The notes under the pieces are model-generated. The model ran no database searches, was not told where the DNA came from, and was given only the letters and a program-made list of their open reading frames with translations. This document shows, piece after piece, positions 18,702-28,248 of a stretch of 39,317 nt of DNA. The position numbers were made by a program, and so were the translations under genes. Origin of the DNA: Nitrincola sp. A-D6 (GTDB taxonomy: Bacteria; Pseudomonadota; Gammaproteobacteria; Pseudomonadales; Balneatricaceae); the NCBI RefSeq assembly GCF_000764495.1, contig NZ_JRLB01000036.1:1-39317 (forward strand), in the 5' to 3' direction. Numbering within the stretch: the first letter of the stretch is position 1; each line of letters starts with the position of its first letter.

Positions 18702-19551
18702 TCAGTCTTTTTCGAGACGAATGGTCACGCGGCGGTTACGGGTACGGTTTTCAGGGGTGTCGTTGGCGACCACCGGATAACGGTCCCCGTGAAAGCGGGT
18801 AATAATAGCATCTTCACTGACGCCACGGGAGACAAGATAGCGGGTCACTTCTTCTGCACGACGCTTGGACAAATCGCGCAATAACAGGCGTCGACCATCA
18901 TTGTCGGTATGTCCGTCAACAAAGATCTGCTGCACTGTATCATCAGTCAGTACATACTGAGCGATCAGATCCAGGCGTTCGCGGGTTGCATCAGACAACT
19001 GGTGTTCCGCGGTTGGAAAGAGTACCGCCGTTCTGGCAATCTGTCGGTAATTAACCGGCAGGAGCCCAGTCAAGCATCCCAGATAATCCTGATAAGCTGA
19101 ATTAAAGTTCACCGACATAATACCCACAGACACAGACTCGGACGCACCGTACCAGCGATCAGCACTAAACGTCGGTACCAGTCCTTCATGCAAGGCAGCT
19201 AACATCTGCGTCGCTTGATTACCACGCACATTAATCTGCCCCTGGCGAACATCCATATCACCGATATGCCTTGGCACAGCACCTGGCAACCAGGGGGCGG
19301 CCTCAGCAACTAACCGGGCTCGCCCGGAGAGTTGCTGTGTCTGCGCTGGCAACAGATAAAACTCCAAACCCTCACCGGCTTCCTGTTCAAACACAGCCTC
19401 TCCGAAAGCAGGAATAGACTGAGACAAACGACAAGCAAAGGGCGATGCCTCTATATCCCAGCGCACCCCATCGACTGGTGCACTGAAAGTCACAGCCTGG
19501 AGGGCTGAACAGCAAAAAAAGCAACAGAAAAAATAGCGCTCGGCCAGGCAT
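18702..19551 (-). CDS. motY: MotY-like OmpA-family protein (probable frameshift in signal peptide)
   Basis: Exported protein with an N-terminal MotY-like domain (SPFACRLSQSIPAFGEAVFE, WYGASESVSVGIMSVNFNSA, CLTGLLPV) and a C-terminal OmpA/peptidoglycan-binding domain (IFVDGHTDNDGRR, LSKRRAEEVTRYLVSRG, NRTRNRRVTIRL). MotY forms the T-ring of sodium-driven polar flagella, anchoring stators to the cell wall. The main frame has only a TTG start and a cysteine-rich leader. The ATG at 19551 has a GAGAG ribosome site and encodes MPGRALFFLLLF, in the other frame. Removing one base from the seven-A run at 19514-19520 joins them into a good signal peptide ending SALQA. Mature protein is about 265 residues. 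No other flagellar gene is in the window. Confidence 0.82.
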
Positions 19552-19696
19552 ACAACTCTCAACTTTATAAAAGACAGTTACAGAAACTCTCTGTATTATC
19601 GGCAGAAGGTGCCAGGTCTTTACCCTGCATTTCACTCCGCATCCCGCGACTGCTAGAATAGCATAGAATTAACATGACACAGATTAAGGATATGGC

Positions 19697-20341
19697 TTGA
19701 CCCACTCAGCTGACAAGACTCTTATGGCCGATCGTTTCAGAGGCTACCTCCCTGTCGTCATCGATGTTGAAACGGCTGGATTTAATTGCCGCACTGATGC
19801 ACTTCTTGAAATTGCCGCCGTGACCCTGAGCATGGATGAAAACGGCTATCTGATGCCTGAGCGCACTTACAGCGCCAACGTCATTCCATTTGAAGGGGCT
19901 AACCTGGAACAATCAGCACTGGCATTTACTGGCATAGATCCCTGGAATCCTGAACGCCAGGCCATCAGTGAAGCCCAGGCTCTGGAAAATATTTTCAAAC
20001 CCATCCGCAAGGCCATCAAGGCGGCCGGGTGCAAACGTGCCATTCTGGTAGGCCACAATGCCACTTTCGATCACAATTTTGTCAATTGTGCAGCCGAGCG
20101 CCAAAGTATTAAGCGCAACCCTTTTCACCCTTTTTCTACCTTCGATACAGCAACTCTTGCCGGATTGGCGTGTGGACAGACCGTGCTGGCCAAGGCTTGT
20201 GAAGTAGCCGGAATAGACTTTGACAACCGCAGTGCGCACTCAGCTATTTATGATACTGAGAAAACTGCCGAACTCTTTTGTATGATTGTGAATCGCTGGA
20301 AAGATATGGGGGGGTGGGATCTGGTTCTGCAGACCCGCTGA
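19697..20341 (+). CDS. rnt: Ribonuclease T
   Basis: DEDDh 3'-5' exoribonuclease that trims tRNA CCA ends and matures stable RNA 3' ends; works as a dimer. Exo I is [10 protein letters not shown] (Asp23/Glu25), Exo II is [13 protein letters not shown], and Exo III is [13 protein letters not shown], with its His and Asp. 214 residues, as in other gammaproteobacteria. The TTG at 19697 is preferred because AAGGA lies six bases upstream. An ATG at 19724 would give a protein nine residues shorter that still contains every motif. It is divergent from motY and convergent with grxD. Confidence 0.94.
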   Translation: MTHSADKTLMADRFRGYLPVVIDVETAGFNCRTDALLEIAAVTLSMDENGYLMPERTYSANVIPFEGANLEQSALAFTGIDPWNPERQAISEAQALENIFKPIRKAIKAAGCKRAILVGHNATFDHNFVNCAAERQSIKRNPFHPFSTFDTATLAGLACGQTVLAKACEVAGIDFDNRSAHSAIYDTEKTAELFCMIVNRWKDMGGWDLVLQTR

Positions 20342-20385
20342 TACACGCAACGCTGCCTGCGCTATGCAGCGCATAAGCTGTAGCC

Positions 20386-20409
20386 GTAGCCGGACTAAAA
20401 TCCGGCTAC
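20386..20409. terminator. Shared terminator between rnt and grxD
   Basis: GTAGCCGGA (20386-20394) and TCCGGCTAC (20401-20409) form a perfect 9-bp stem with a six-base CTAAAA loop, lying between the convergent rnt and grxD stops. A smaller GCGCT/AGCGC stem precedes it. There is no long U-run, but the location supports a bidirectional terminator. Confidence 0.6.
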
Positions 20410-20418
20410 GCGAACGGA

Positions 20419-20761
20419 TCACGCCTGTGGCTGCTGCTCTTCAGCACCAGCCGAAGCGGCCTTAACCAGGGTTTCCAGCTCACCGGTAGCGCCCATTTCA
20501 CAGATAATGTCACAGCCACCTACCAGCTCACCATTGATCCACAACTGCGGAAAAGTTGGCCAGTTAGCATAGTTTGGCAGTCTCAGCACGAATATCCGGA
20601 TGCTCCAGGATATTGACAAAAGCAAAACGCTCACCGCAGGCCATCAGCGCTTCAGTGGCACGGGATGAAAAGCCACATTGCGGAAAACGTGGTGTACCTT
20701 TCATGTAAAGCAGAATTGCATTGGATTCAATCTGCTCTTTAATCACATCGACAACACTCAT
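20419..20761 (-). CDS. grxD: Monothiol glutaredoxin GrxD (frameshifted)
   Basis: Monothiol glutaredoxin that binds and delivers [2Fe-2S] clusters with glutathione and BolA-type partners. The CGFS active site is in [17 protein letters not shown] (about residues 19-35). GGCDIICEM marks the glutathione site near the C-terminus. The frame breaks near 20581, where one extra base is present. Removing it gives [20 protein letters not shown], the strictly conserved continuation, and a 113-residue protein. The start is ATG at 20761. This is one of two breaks explained by an inserted rather than a missing base. Confidence 0.93.
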
Positions 20762-20999
20762 TGAAGCACCTATTTCTGTATAACTAACATTCAGTATCAG
20801 GCTGGCAGAACATACGTAAGCCACGCCTGCCTACCCCGGCATTATATCCGACAAAAAAAGTCAGGTAAAATGTACAACGCTTAATAACAAATATACGGCC
20901 TCAGGATGATATTTCAATCTGTTTTATGCAGATAATACCCGTCCAGCCATAAAGTGAATTGCCAAAACCCCAGGATAGGCCTAGAATAACTCTTTTTTT

Positions 21000-21020
21000 G
21001 GCAGCTCTGGCTGCCTTTTT
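21000..21020 (+). terminator. Rho-independent terminator in the argD leader
   Basis: GGCAGC (21000-21005), loop TCTG, GCTGCC (21010-21015), then five T. A seven-T run also precedes it (20993-20999), so the reverse strand would be terminator-like too. It ends 23 bases before the argD start codon, and no plus-strand gene lies between the rnt stop (20341) and here. It therefore ends either a short leader/small RNA or acts as an attenuator of argD. A GATAAT box at 20931-20936 could be a -10 element, with a poor -35. Confidence 0.7.
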
Positions 21021-21043
21021 GCGTTGTAGGGAGAAGAAGCTGA

Positions 21044-22231
21044 ATGGCCATGCAACCACTGATGAATACCTATAATCGTCTGTCCGTTGCCTTTGACTAT
21101 GGTCAGGGCGTGTGGATCTATGACACAGATGGACACAAATACCTGGATGCACTCAGCGGCATTGCCGTTACCGGGCTTGGACACGCGCACCCCGCTGTCA
21201 CCAAGGCTATCTGTGAGCAGGCTGGCAAGTTAATTCATTGCTCTAACCTTTACACCATTCCACTGCAGCAGCAGTTGGCTGAAAAGCTCACACAGGTATC
21301 CGGGATGGATAATGTGTTTTTCGGCAACTCGGGTGCAGAGGCCAATGAAGCGGCGATCAAGATTGCCCGTCGCTACGGCCATAGTCGCCAGATCGACAAA
21401 CCCGCTATCATTGTAATGGAAAACGCCTTTCATGGCCGTACCCTGGCAACGCTAAGCGCTACCGGCAACCGCGCCACTCAGGCGGGTTTTGAGCCACTGG
21501 TCAGCGGCTTTATCCGTGCCCCTTTCAACAATCTGGAAGCGGTCAGGCAGATCCTGCGCAGCAATAACGATGTTGTTGCCATCATGGTAGAGCCTATCCA
21601 GGGTGAAGGCGGCATTCAGATTCCAGACAATAGTTATCTGGAAAATCTCAGAGCCATTTGCGATGAGCACGAACTGCTGTTGATCCTGGATGAAGTACAG
21701 ACAGGCAATGGTCGTACCGGTCGCTACTTTGCCTACCAGCACACCAATATCATGCCTGATGTCGTCACCACGGCCAAAGGGCTGGGGAATGGCTTCCCTA
21801 TTGGAGCCTGTCTGGCTCGCGGCAAGGCCGCTGAAATTTTTGGGCCAGGTACACACGGTACAACCTATGGCGGCAACCCGCTGGCCTGTGCCACAGCTCT
21901 CGCTGTTATCGATATCATAGAACAGGACAAGCTGTGCCAGCACGCCGCATCACTGGGCCAGTACATTCTCGATAGCTTCCATATTCAATTAGCTGACAAA
22001 CCTTATGTCAAAGAAATTCGTGGCAAAGGCTTGATGATTGGTATCGAACTCAAAGATGCAGGCACAGAGCTGGCCGTACTCGCAAAAGTCAAAGGTGTGT
22101 TGCTGAACATTACTGGTGGTGGCCGGGTCGTTCGACTGCTGCCACCTCTGATCATGAATCAGAGTGAAGCTGATTTACTGGTCAATACAGTTTCCAGCCT
22201 GATCCGCATCTATGCTGGCGAAGACAACTAA
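21044..22231 (+). CDS. argD: Acetylornithine aminotransferase
   Basis: PLP enzyme of class III that transaminates N-acetylglutamate semialdehyde to N-acetylornithine; in many bacteria it also serves lysine synthesis. 395 residues. Visible features are [17 protein letters not shown] near the N-terminus, the phosphate-binding [43 protein letters not shown] with the PLP aspartate, and the Schiff-base lysine in [14 protein letters not shown] (about 245). The first ATG follows a purine-rich GGGAGAAGAAG site; a second ATG is two codons in. It precedes argF by 61 bases. A terminator-like hairpin directly upstream suggests attenuation or an upstream small transcript. Confidence 0.95.
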   Translation: MAMQPLMNTYNRLSVAFDYGQGVWIYDTDGHKYLDALSGIAVTGLGHAHPAVTKAICEQAGKLIHCSNLYTIPLQQQLAEKLTQVSGMDNVFFGNSGAEANEAAIKIARRYGHSRQIDKPAIIVMENAFHGRTLATLSATGNRATQAGFEPLVSGFIRAPFNNLEAVRQILRSNNDVVAIMVEPIQGEGGIQIPDNSYLENLRAICDEHELLLILDEVQTGNGRTGRYFAYQHTNIMPDVVTTAKGLGNGFPIGACLARGKAAEIFGPGTHGTTYGGNPLACATALAVIDIIEQDKLCQHAASLGQYILDSFHIQLADKPYVKEIRGKGLMIGIELKDAGTELAVLAKVKGVLLNITGGGRVVRLLPPLIMNQSEADLLVNTVSSLIRIYAGEDN

Positions 22232-22292
22232 TTATTTTGATCCAATAAAAACTGACTCAGGGATTGGCAGCCCGGCTGCCGTGAATGACATT

Positions 22293-23207
22293 ATGAGCAC
22301 CAGACATTTTCTGACACTGCTGGATCTTACACCAGCTGAATTAAAGCAGCTGATCAATCGCGCCATAGAACTGAAACAGTTGCGCAACAACGGCACGCTC
22401 TACCAGCCGCTGAAAAACCGTGTGATGGCGATGATTTTTGAGAAATCTTCGACCCGCACACGGGTATCCTTTGAGGCGGGCATGGCGCAGTTTGGTGGTC
22501 ATGCGATGTTTTTGTCATCACGGGATACCCAGCTCGGACGCGGCGAACCCGTGGCAGACAGTGCCAGAGTGATTTCTTCCATGGTCGATATTGTCATGAT
22601 CCGTACTTTCAGTCACGACCTGATCACCGAGTTTGCTGCCAACTCTTCCGTACCCGTTATCAATGCGCTGACCGATGATTATCATCCCTGTCAGTTGCTG
22701 GCCGATATGCAGACCTTCCAGGAGCTGCGTGGTGATATACAAGGCAAAACCGTCGCCTGGATAGGCGATGGCAATAACATGTGTCACTCCTACATCAATG
22801 CCGCCCGCCAGTTTGATTTTAAGCTAAATATCGCCTGCCCCGAAGGTTTTGAGCCCAATGCCGAACTGGTTAGCCGCAACAGTGACCGGGTGAGCGTAAT
22901 GGAAGCGCCTGAAGCGGCTGTCGAAGGTACACAACTGGTAGTTACCGATGTCTGGGCCTCCATGGGCCAGGAAGATGAGCAGCGCCAGCGCATGCGCGAG
23001 TTCCGTGGCTATCAGGTGAATCCTGAGTTAATGGATTTGGCCGCAGCCGATGCTCTGTTCATGCACTGTCTGCCAGCGCATCGGGGTGAAGAAGTCAGTG
23101 AAGCGATGATGGATGATCCACGCTGCGTAGCCTTCCACGAAGCGGAAAACCGCCTGCATGCACAGAAAGCGCTGATCGAATTTTTGCTGCAGGATTTAAT
23201 CAGTTAA
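22293..23207 (+). CDS. argF: Ornithine carbamoyltransferase
   Basis: Makes citrulline from ornithine and carbamoyl phosphate. 304 residues from the ATG at 22293, where the family N-terminus ([16 protein letters not shown]) begins; the frame is open further upstream but not conserved. The carbamoyl-phosphate site is [14 protein letters not shown] (about 48-61). [28 protein letters not shown], the ornithine-binding [10 protein letters not shown] and the catalytic [13 protein letters not shown] follow. It is in the argD transcript and ends at a strong terminator. No clear Shine-Dalgarno is seen, so translation may depend on coupling or a weak site. Confidence 0.96.
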   Translation: MSTRHFLTLLDLTPAELKQLINRAIELKQLRNNGTLYQPLKNRVMAMIFEKSSTRTRVSFEAGMAQFGGHAMFLSSRDTQLGRGEPVADSARVISSMVDIVMIRTFSHDLITEFAANSSVPVINALTDDYHPCQLLADMQTFQELRGDIQGKTVAWIGDGNNMCHSYINAARQFDFKLNIACPEGFEPNAELVSRNSDRVSVMEAPEAAVEGTQLVVTDVWASMGQEDEQRQRMREFRGYQVNPELMDLAAADALFMHCLPAHRGEEVSEAMMDDPRCVAFHEAENRLHAQKALIEFLLQDLIS

Positions 23208-23214
23208 TACCAGC

Positions 23215-23244
23215 GCAGAGGCTGTCACCAGCCTCTGCCTGTTT
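23215..23244 (+). terminator. Rho-independent terminator after argF
   Basis: GCAGAGGCTG (23215-23224) and CAGCCTCTGC (23229-23238) form a perfect 10-bp stem with a TCAC loop, followed by CTGTTTTC. It lies 8 bases after the argF stop and just before the stop of the convergent chemoreceptor gene, so it may serve both. Confidence 0.85.
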
Positions 23245-24824
23245 TCATAAAACGCCTTGACGCGCCCAAAACTGAGCGGCCAGCTCTTCGAACCGATTAG
23301 CTACACCTAACACACCGCCACTAGTGACTTTACTCTCCTCCACTAAGCCCAAATTGCTTTCGGATGACTGGCGGATACTGCTAATGCTGCGATTAATTTC
23401 TTCTGCCACCTGACTTTGTTGCTCTACAGCTGTCGCTATCTGAGTGCTCATATCACGGATACCCTGTATTGAATGGTAAATATCATCCAGGGCCGCAACC
23501 GTCAGTTGCCCTTGTCCAACACAGTCCTCAGCATGGCGTTCGCCCGCCTCCATCACCGCAACTGCTCGGGTTGAACCACTTTCAAGTGCATCAATCATCT
23601 CACGGATATTTTCAGTAGAGGCCTGGGTACGACTGGCCAGTGAGCGTACTTCATCAGCCACTACGGCAAATCCTCGTCCGGTATCACCCGCTCTGGCGGC
23701 CTCAATAGCCGCATTTAATGCCAATAAATTAGTTTGCTCAGCGATTCCTTTGATCACATCAAGCACCGAAGCTATATCACTACTGCTCTGCTTCACCTGA
23801 CGAATCACTTTGCCCCCTCAGCAATTTCCTGGCGCAGAGACTGAATCAATGACTGCGTCTCACTCACCACTTTTTTGCCGGCTGCGACTGACTCAAGCCC
23901 AGCATAGGCCATAGTTGAGGTTTGCTGAGCATTATGGGCAACCTCTTGCACACTGGCTGACATCTCATTAATGGCGGCTGCCACCTGGTCGGTTTCAGAA
24001 AACTGTCGTTGAATACCATCACTGGAACTGCCTACAGCAGCATTCATGGAGGTGGCCCCCTGCATCATACTGCCGGCTGAATCGGAGATACGGCCAACCA
24101 GACCGGCTGTTTCTGCTTCCAATGCTTTGAATGCCAATAAAATCTCCCCTACTTCATCCTTGCGTCCGGTATATACATATTGCCCTACCGGATCGTTAAT
24201 AACCCGACGCGCCTTGGCTACAGCATGTCGTAACGGCGACAGGGTTAACCACTGCCCCAGCATGGCAACCACAAGGGCCAACACAACAACACCTGCCATC
24301 AGTGCTGACGATTCCAGCCAAAGCAAACCCGCCAGCAGCGCAAGGAAAGGCAGGAGAAACCAACATTGCAGGCGCACATTAAAGGACAAGCTGCCGGACA
24401 GCTGTTTAGGTTTTTTGCCCGCTGACAAAGCGGCGTAAAGCTTCTCCGCCCGGGCCACTGACTTACGATCGGCGCGACGACGGATAGATTGGTATTCAGC
24501 TACTTTGCCTGCCTGCAATATCGGCGTGACATAGGCATCCACCCAGTAATGGTCACCATTTTTGCAACGGTTTTTAACCAACCCCATCCATGAGTTACCG
24601 GATTTGACGCGCGTCCACAGCTGAGCAAATGCTGCAGGTGGCATATCAGGATGCCTGACCATATTGTGATTGTTGCCAATTAGCTCTTCACGAGTAAAAC
24701 CGCTTATCTTGACAAAATCTTCATTAGCATAGGTTATGGCGCCTTTAAGATCGGTAGTAGTCAGGATGTTTGCTGTATCCGGAAAGCCAGCCTCTTGTTG
24801 CGTGACTGGTAAATTTTTTTTCAT
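23245..24824 (-). CDS. Aer-like PAS methyl-accepting chemotaxis protein (frameshifted)
   Basis: About 526 residues after repair. The N-terminal PAS (about 18-120; TDLKGAITYANEDFVKISGF, HNMVRHPDMPP, WMGLVKNRCKNGDHYWV) is the FAD-binding aerotaxis type. Two closely spaced hydrophobic stretches (about 155-195) form a membrane hairpin, then a HAMP-like linker and the signalling domain with the hairpin tip IAEQTNLLALNAAIEAARAG. This architecture senses redox or oxygen indirectly. The frame breaks near 23810: a run of three A in the gene should be four, joining QEIAEGAK to VIRQVKQSSSDIASVLDVI. Convergent with argF. No CheA/CheW is in the window. Confidence 0.9.
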
Positions 24825-24853
24825 CGTTATTTCCCTAAAACTGATAAGAGATA

Positions 24854-26941
24854 TTAGTGATTGGTATCTTTATTGCTCAAAAAAAGAGCTTCCAGATGAT
24901 CGGCTGATAAAGGACGGGAGAAAAAATACCCCTGCCCGAAATCACACTGTGCTGACTTGAGTAACGCTTTTTGCTCCTGTGTTTCAATCCCCTCGGCTAC
25001 CACCTGAATCCCCAGCCTGTGTGCCATGACGATCATCGCCTCACACAGGGCCAGATCGTCTGAATCAGCTTGAAGATTCATTACAAAAGACCGGTCTATT
25101 TTCAAAAAATCTATATCCATACGTTTCAGATAGGATAAGGATGAATAACCCGTACCAAAATCATCTAAAGCAACCTCCATACCTGCATCGCGAATCAGTA
25201 GCAGACAGTTTTCAATATCAGCTGAATTTTCCATCAGCATGCCTTCAGTGATTTCCAGTGAGATAGTTTTGCAGCTCAGGCAGCGCTCTCGCAGATAATC
25301 GATCCAACCGGACACTCGATGGGTATCATCACGGTATTGTACTGGCGATGTATTAATGCTGATCTGAAAGGGTCGCTGCAGCAGCGATTGCCAGGCTTCA
25401 GATTGACTCACCGCTTCACGAAACACCCAATCGCCTATCTCGGAAATCAGCCCGGTTTCCTCTGCAACAGGGATAAACTCTGCCGGACTCACCAGCCCCA
25501 GTTCCGGGTGCTGCCAGCGAATCAAGGCTTCAACCTTTGATAGCTGCTCATCAGCCAGGTTCACAATCGGCTGATACTCCAGAAATAGCTGTTTCGCCGA
25601 CAGAGCATGACGCAAATCCTTTGCCAGTTGCATACGTCGTTGTGCTGTTAACTGCATGGTTTCGGTAAAGAACTGGTAACGCCCCCGACCTGTAACTTTG
25701 GCACTGAACATCGCCTGATCGGCGTTTTTTAACAGCTCCCAGGGGTCTCTGCCATCTTCCGGGCAGAAAGTGACACCAAAGCTGACCGAAGTAAAAATTA
25801 TCTCATCTCCAAGTTCAAAGGGCTGCTCAAAGGCACTGCGCACTTTCATCACCAACTGCTCAACACTGACCTGATCAGTCAAGCCGGTCAACAACAGGGC
25901 AAACTGGTCGCCACTAAAGCGCGCTACCATATCAGTACTACGTACCTGAGCTTCAAGCCGATCACCCACTAAAATAAGTAAATCATCGCCCAGTTTATGC
26001 CCAAGGGTATCGTTAATCTCTTTGAAGCCATCCAGGTCCATAAAAATTAATGCCAAGCCCTGGCTGGTTCGACTCAGACGGTTAATCTCTTGCTCCAACC
26101 GTAAGGTCAATAACTGACGGTTGGGTAAGTTAGTCAAAGAATCGAAGTTGGCTTGTCGCCAGATCAGCTCTTCACTTTGTTTCTGTTGTGTAATATCGGA
26201 AAAAATGGCTATGCGCCGAAACACCTCACCCTGACAAGTGTAGGCCGTATGAATCGACAGCCACTTGGGGTAAACCTCGCCGTTTTTGCGCCGATCAAAA
26301 ATTTCACCCTCCCAGCTTCCCTGGGTATTAAGGCTATGCCACATTGCGTCATAGAAAGCCGCATCATGATGACCTGAGCTCAGCAGTGACGGTCTGCCAC
26401 CCACTACTTCATTTGAATCATAGCCAGTGACTTTAGTGAAAGCCGGATTGACGCTAATGATGACACCCTCAGGGTTAGTAATCATAATTGCTTCACGCGC
26501 ATACTCCCTGACCAGTTCTGCCAACTGCAGGGTTTCACTGACTTGTTGCGTTTCATTCTGATAAAAAATATAACCGAGTATACGTAGCAGTTGGCCCTGC
26601 TCATCCCACTCCGGCATAGTGAAATCACGCACCCAACAATAACAACCGGAGTGACACTTGAGCCGGTAGATCTGCTCGAAGCAACTGGATTTTATCGAAA
26701 GATAATGCGCTACCTCAGCTTCAATCTGTGGCAGATCATCAGGATGTATCAGGCTGGTATAGCGTAGTTTTTCCCGAATCAGCTCTGTTGCATCATAACC
26801 AAGCAGCTCGCGGATATTGTCGGAGACAAACTCAACCGGCCAACCCTGCTGTGCAGACCAGACAAAAATGGCAACCGGCCCACCGGAAAACAGATCGAGA
26901 ATGCTGTGCTGATACTGTCGTGCTACGACTGAAATATCCAT
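24854..26941 (-). CDS. PAS-PAS-GGDEF-EAL protein, probable c-di-GMP phosphodiesterase
   Basis: 695 residues from the ATG at 26941, chosen for its GGAG ribosome site; a longer frame from a TTG at 27001 has a hydrophobic unlikely leader. Two PAS domains (about 10-130 and 140-255) precede a GGDEF-like domain and an EAL domain (about 440-690). The GGDEF site reads SGDQF, with the catalytic Glu changed to Gln, so cyclase activity is probably lost, though the RSTD I-site remains. The EAL domain has the key residues: KVEALIRW, SINTSPVQ, LEITEG, LDDFGTGYSSLSYLKR, LKIDRSF, VAEGIET and GQGYFFSRPL. It should hydrolyse c-di-GMP, possibly modulated through the GGDEF-like domain. The second PAS closely resembles that of the cyclase at 5946-7247. 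Confidence 0.92.
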   Translation of the reverse strand: MDISVVARQYQHSILDLFSGGPVAIFVWSAQQGWPVEFVSDNIRELLGYDATELIREKLRYTSLIHPDDLPQIEAEVAHYLSIKSSCFEQIYRLKCHSGCYCWVRDFTMPEWDEQGQLLRILGYIFYQNETQQVSETLQLAELVREYAREAIMITNPEGVIISVNPAFTKVTGYDSNEVVGGRPSLLSSGHHDAAFYDAMWHSLNTQGSWEGEIFDRRKNGEVYPKWLSIHTAYTCQGEVFRRIAIFSDITQQKQSEELIWRQANFDSLTNLPNRQLLTLRLEQEINRLSRTSQGLALIFMDLDGFKEINDTLGHKLGDDLLILVGDRLEAQVRSTDMVARFSGDQFALLLTGLTDQVSVEQLVMKVRSAFEQPFELGDEIIFTSVSFGVTFCPEDGRDPWELLKNADQAMFSAKVTGRGRYQFFTETMQLTAQRRMQLAKDLRHALSAKQLFLEYQPIVNLADEQLSKVEALIRWQHPELGLVSPAEFIPVAEETGLISEIGDWVFREAVSQSEAWQSLLQRPFQISINTSPVQYRDDTHRVSGWIDYLRERCLSCKTISLEITEGMLMENSADIENCLLLIRDAGMEVALDDFGTGYSSLSYLKRMDIDFLKIDRSFVMNLQADSDDLALCEAMIVMAHRLGIQVVAEGIETQEQKALLKSAQCDFGQGYFFSRPLSADHLEALFLSNKDTNH

Positions 26942-27252
26942 AGATCTCCGGCTAATTATTATTCCCATACAAAAATACAGGAAAATACTGATACAGATCA
27001 ACTTAAATGAAATACTTCTACATTAAACACTTTAAAAGTATGCATTTTTATGATTGGTAATAGCTAATTTAGCAACCTTTCCATTAATCATCCATTATAT
27101 AACCACTCTTTTTACATGCTAACTCCAGGTTTAAATTTAAGCCCGGCTAGAGCTTGTTCAGTTCAACCGCTATACTCAGTGACAACTGGTTTTTGACAAA
27201 TAGCTACACGCTCGATCGCAACACCCATTTAATCCCCCGCATGGAGTTGGGC
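26942..27252. other. Divergent regulatory gap between GGDEF-EAL gene and metR
   Basis: About 310 AT-rich bases between divergently transcribed genes, so it should hold both promoters. I could not identify a confident -35/-10 pair, nor a clear MetR box. No gene or repeat is visible here. Confidence 0.4.
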
Positions 27253-28165
27253 ATGGTTGAATTTCGTCATTTGAAAACCCTGACAGCACTGCGTGATGCA
27301 GGCAGTCTGGTGGAAGCCGCCGAACGCGTGCATCTGACACAATCTGCACTATCGCATCAGATTAAGGACCTGGAGGAACGCCTCAACTGCTCTTTGTTTA
27401 TCCGCAAAACCAAACCTATCTCCTTTACGGCAGCAGGCAAGCGCTTACTGTCTCTGGCTGATGAGCTTTTGCCAATGATCCGCAATGCTGAGCGTGACAT
27501 TGCCAGACTGGCTGGCGGTGAGGTAGGGCGACTGAACATCTGCATTGAGTGCCACAGCTGCTTTGACTGGCTGATGCCAACCATCGACCATTTTCGTCAG
27601 AACTGGCCCGAAGTGGAAATGGACCTGAGTACCGGCTTCAGTTTTCAACCTTACCGGCCCTGAGCCGTGGTGATCTGGATCTGGTGATCACCTCGGACCC
27701 GGAACCCCGCAATGGCATTACCTACCTGCCTTATTCAGCTACGAGTCGGTATTAGTCATCAGCAAGCAACACCCGCTGATGCGTAAAAAGCAGATACAAC
27801 CGGGTGATCTGTGTAATGAAACCCTGATCACCTACCCGATTGATCATGCACGTCTGGATATTTTCAGTCGTTTCCTTGACCCGGCTGGCAAAGAGCCTGC
27901 ACAAACCCGTACCGCAGAGCTGACTGTAATGATCATGCAACTGGTCGCCAGTGGCCGTGGTGTCTCTGCCCTACCCAACTGGGCGATCCATGAATACCTG
28001 CAACATGACTATATTGCGGCTCGACCACTGGGTGAAAAGGGCTTGTGGTGCACACTTTACGCCGCTATTCGTAGCGAGCAGGCCGAAGCCGAATTTATGC
28101 TGGACTTTCTTGATACAGCCCGCGACATTACCTTTCGCAACCTGAGCGGAATTAAAACCGCCTGA
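27253..28165 (+). CDS. metR: LysR-type regulator MetR (two frameshifts)
   Basis: Homocysteine-responsive activator of methionine synthesis genes. The winged helix-turn-helix is at the N-terminus (FRHLKTLTALRDAGSLVEAA, LTQSALSHQIKDLEERL). The effector domain has the hallmark CIECHSCFDWLMPTIDHF, and after repair LSRGDLDLVITSD and the C-terminal GRGVSALPNWAIHEYL. One base is missing near 27650 (restores FQPLPALSRGDLD) and another near 27732 (restores TYLPYFSYESVLVIS). About 304 residues, as expected. The ATG at 27253 is favoured by GGAG seven bases upstream and by matching the usual N-terminus; an ATG at 27241 lacks a ribosome site. Methionine genes are not in the window. Confidence 0.92.
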
Positions 28166-28202
28166 CGCTTGTTTCTCTGTGTCAAAACCTTAAACTCTCT
28201 GG

Positions 28203-28230
28203 TTTACGTTTTGACCACTTTACGTTTTGA
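28203..28230 (+). promoter_or_regulatory. Tandem 12-base repeat upstream of DAHP synthase
   Basis: TTTACGTTTTGA occurs exactly at 28203-28214 and again at 28219-28230, a spacing of 16 bases, ending 18 bases before the DAHP synthase start. Two same-face direct repeats this close to a start codon could be an operator or form part of a promoter (TTGACC at 28211). The purpose is unproven. Confidence 0.4.
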
Positions 28231-28248
28231 ACACATAGAAGAGACACT

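Noticed and set aside
18702..19562. TTG start at 19562 for the MotY-like protein
   Set aside because: It gives a cysteine-rich leader without a proper signal peptide. The ATG at 19551 with GAGAG upstream, plus a one-base slip at seven A, gives a normal secretion signal.
20825..21043. tRNA or known riboswitch upstream of argD
   Set aside because: No cloverleaf or recognisable riboswitch core could be drawn; only the terminator hairpin is convincing.
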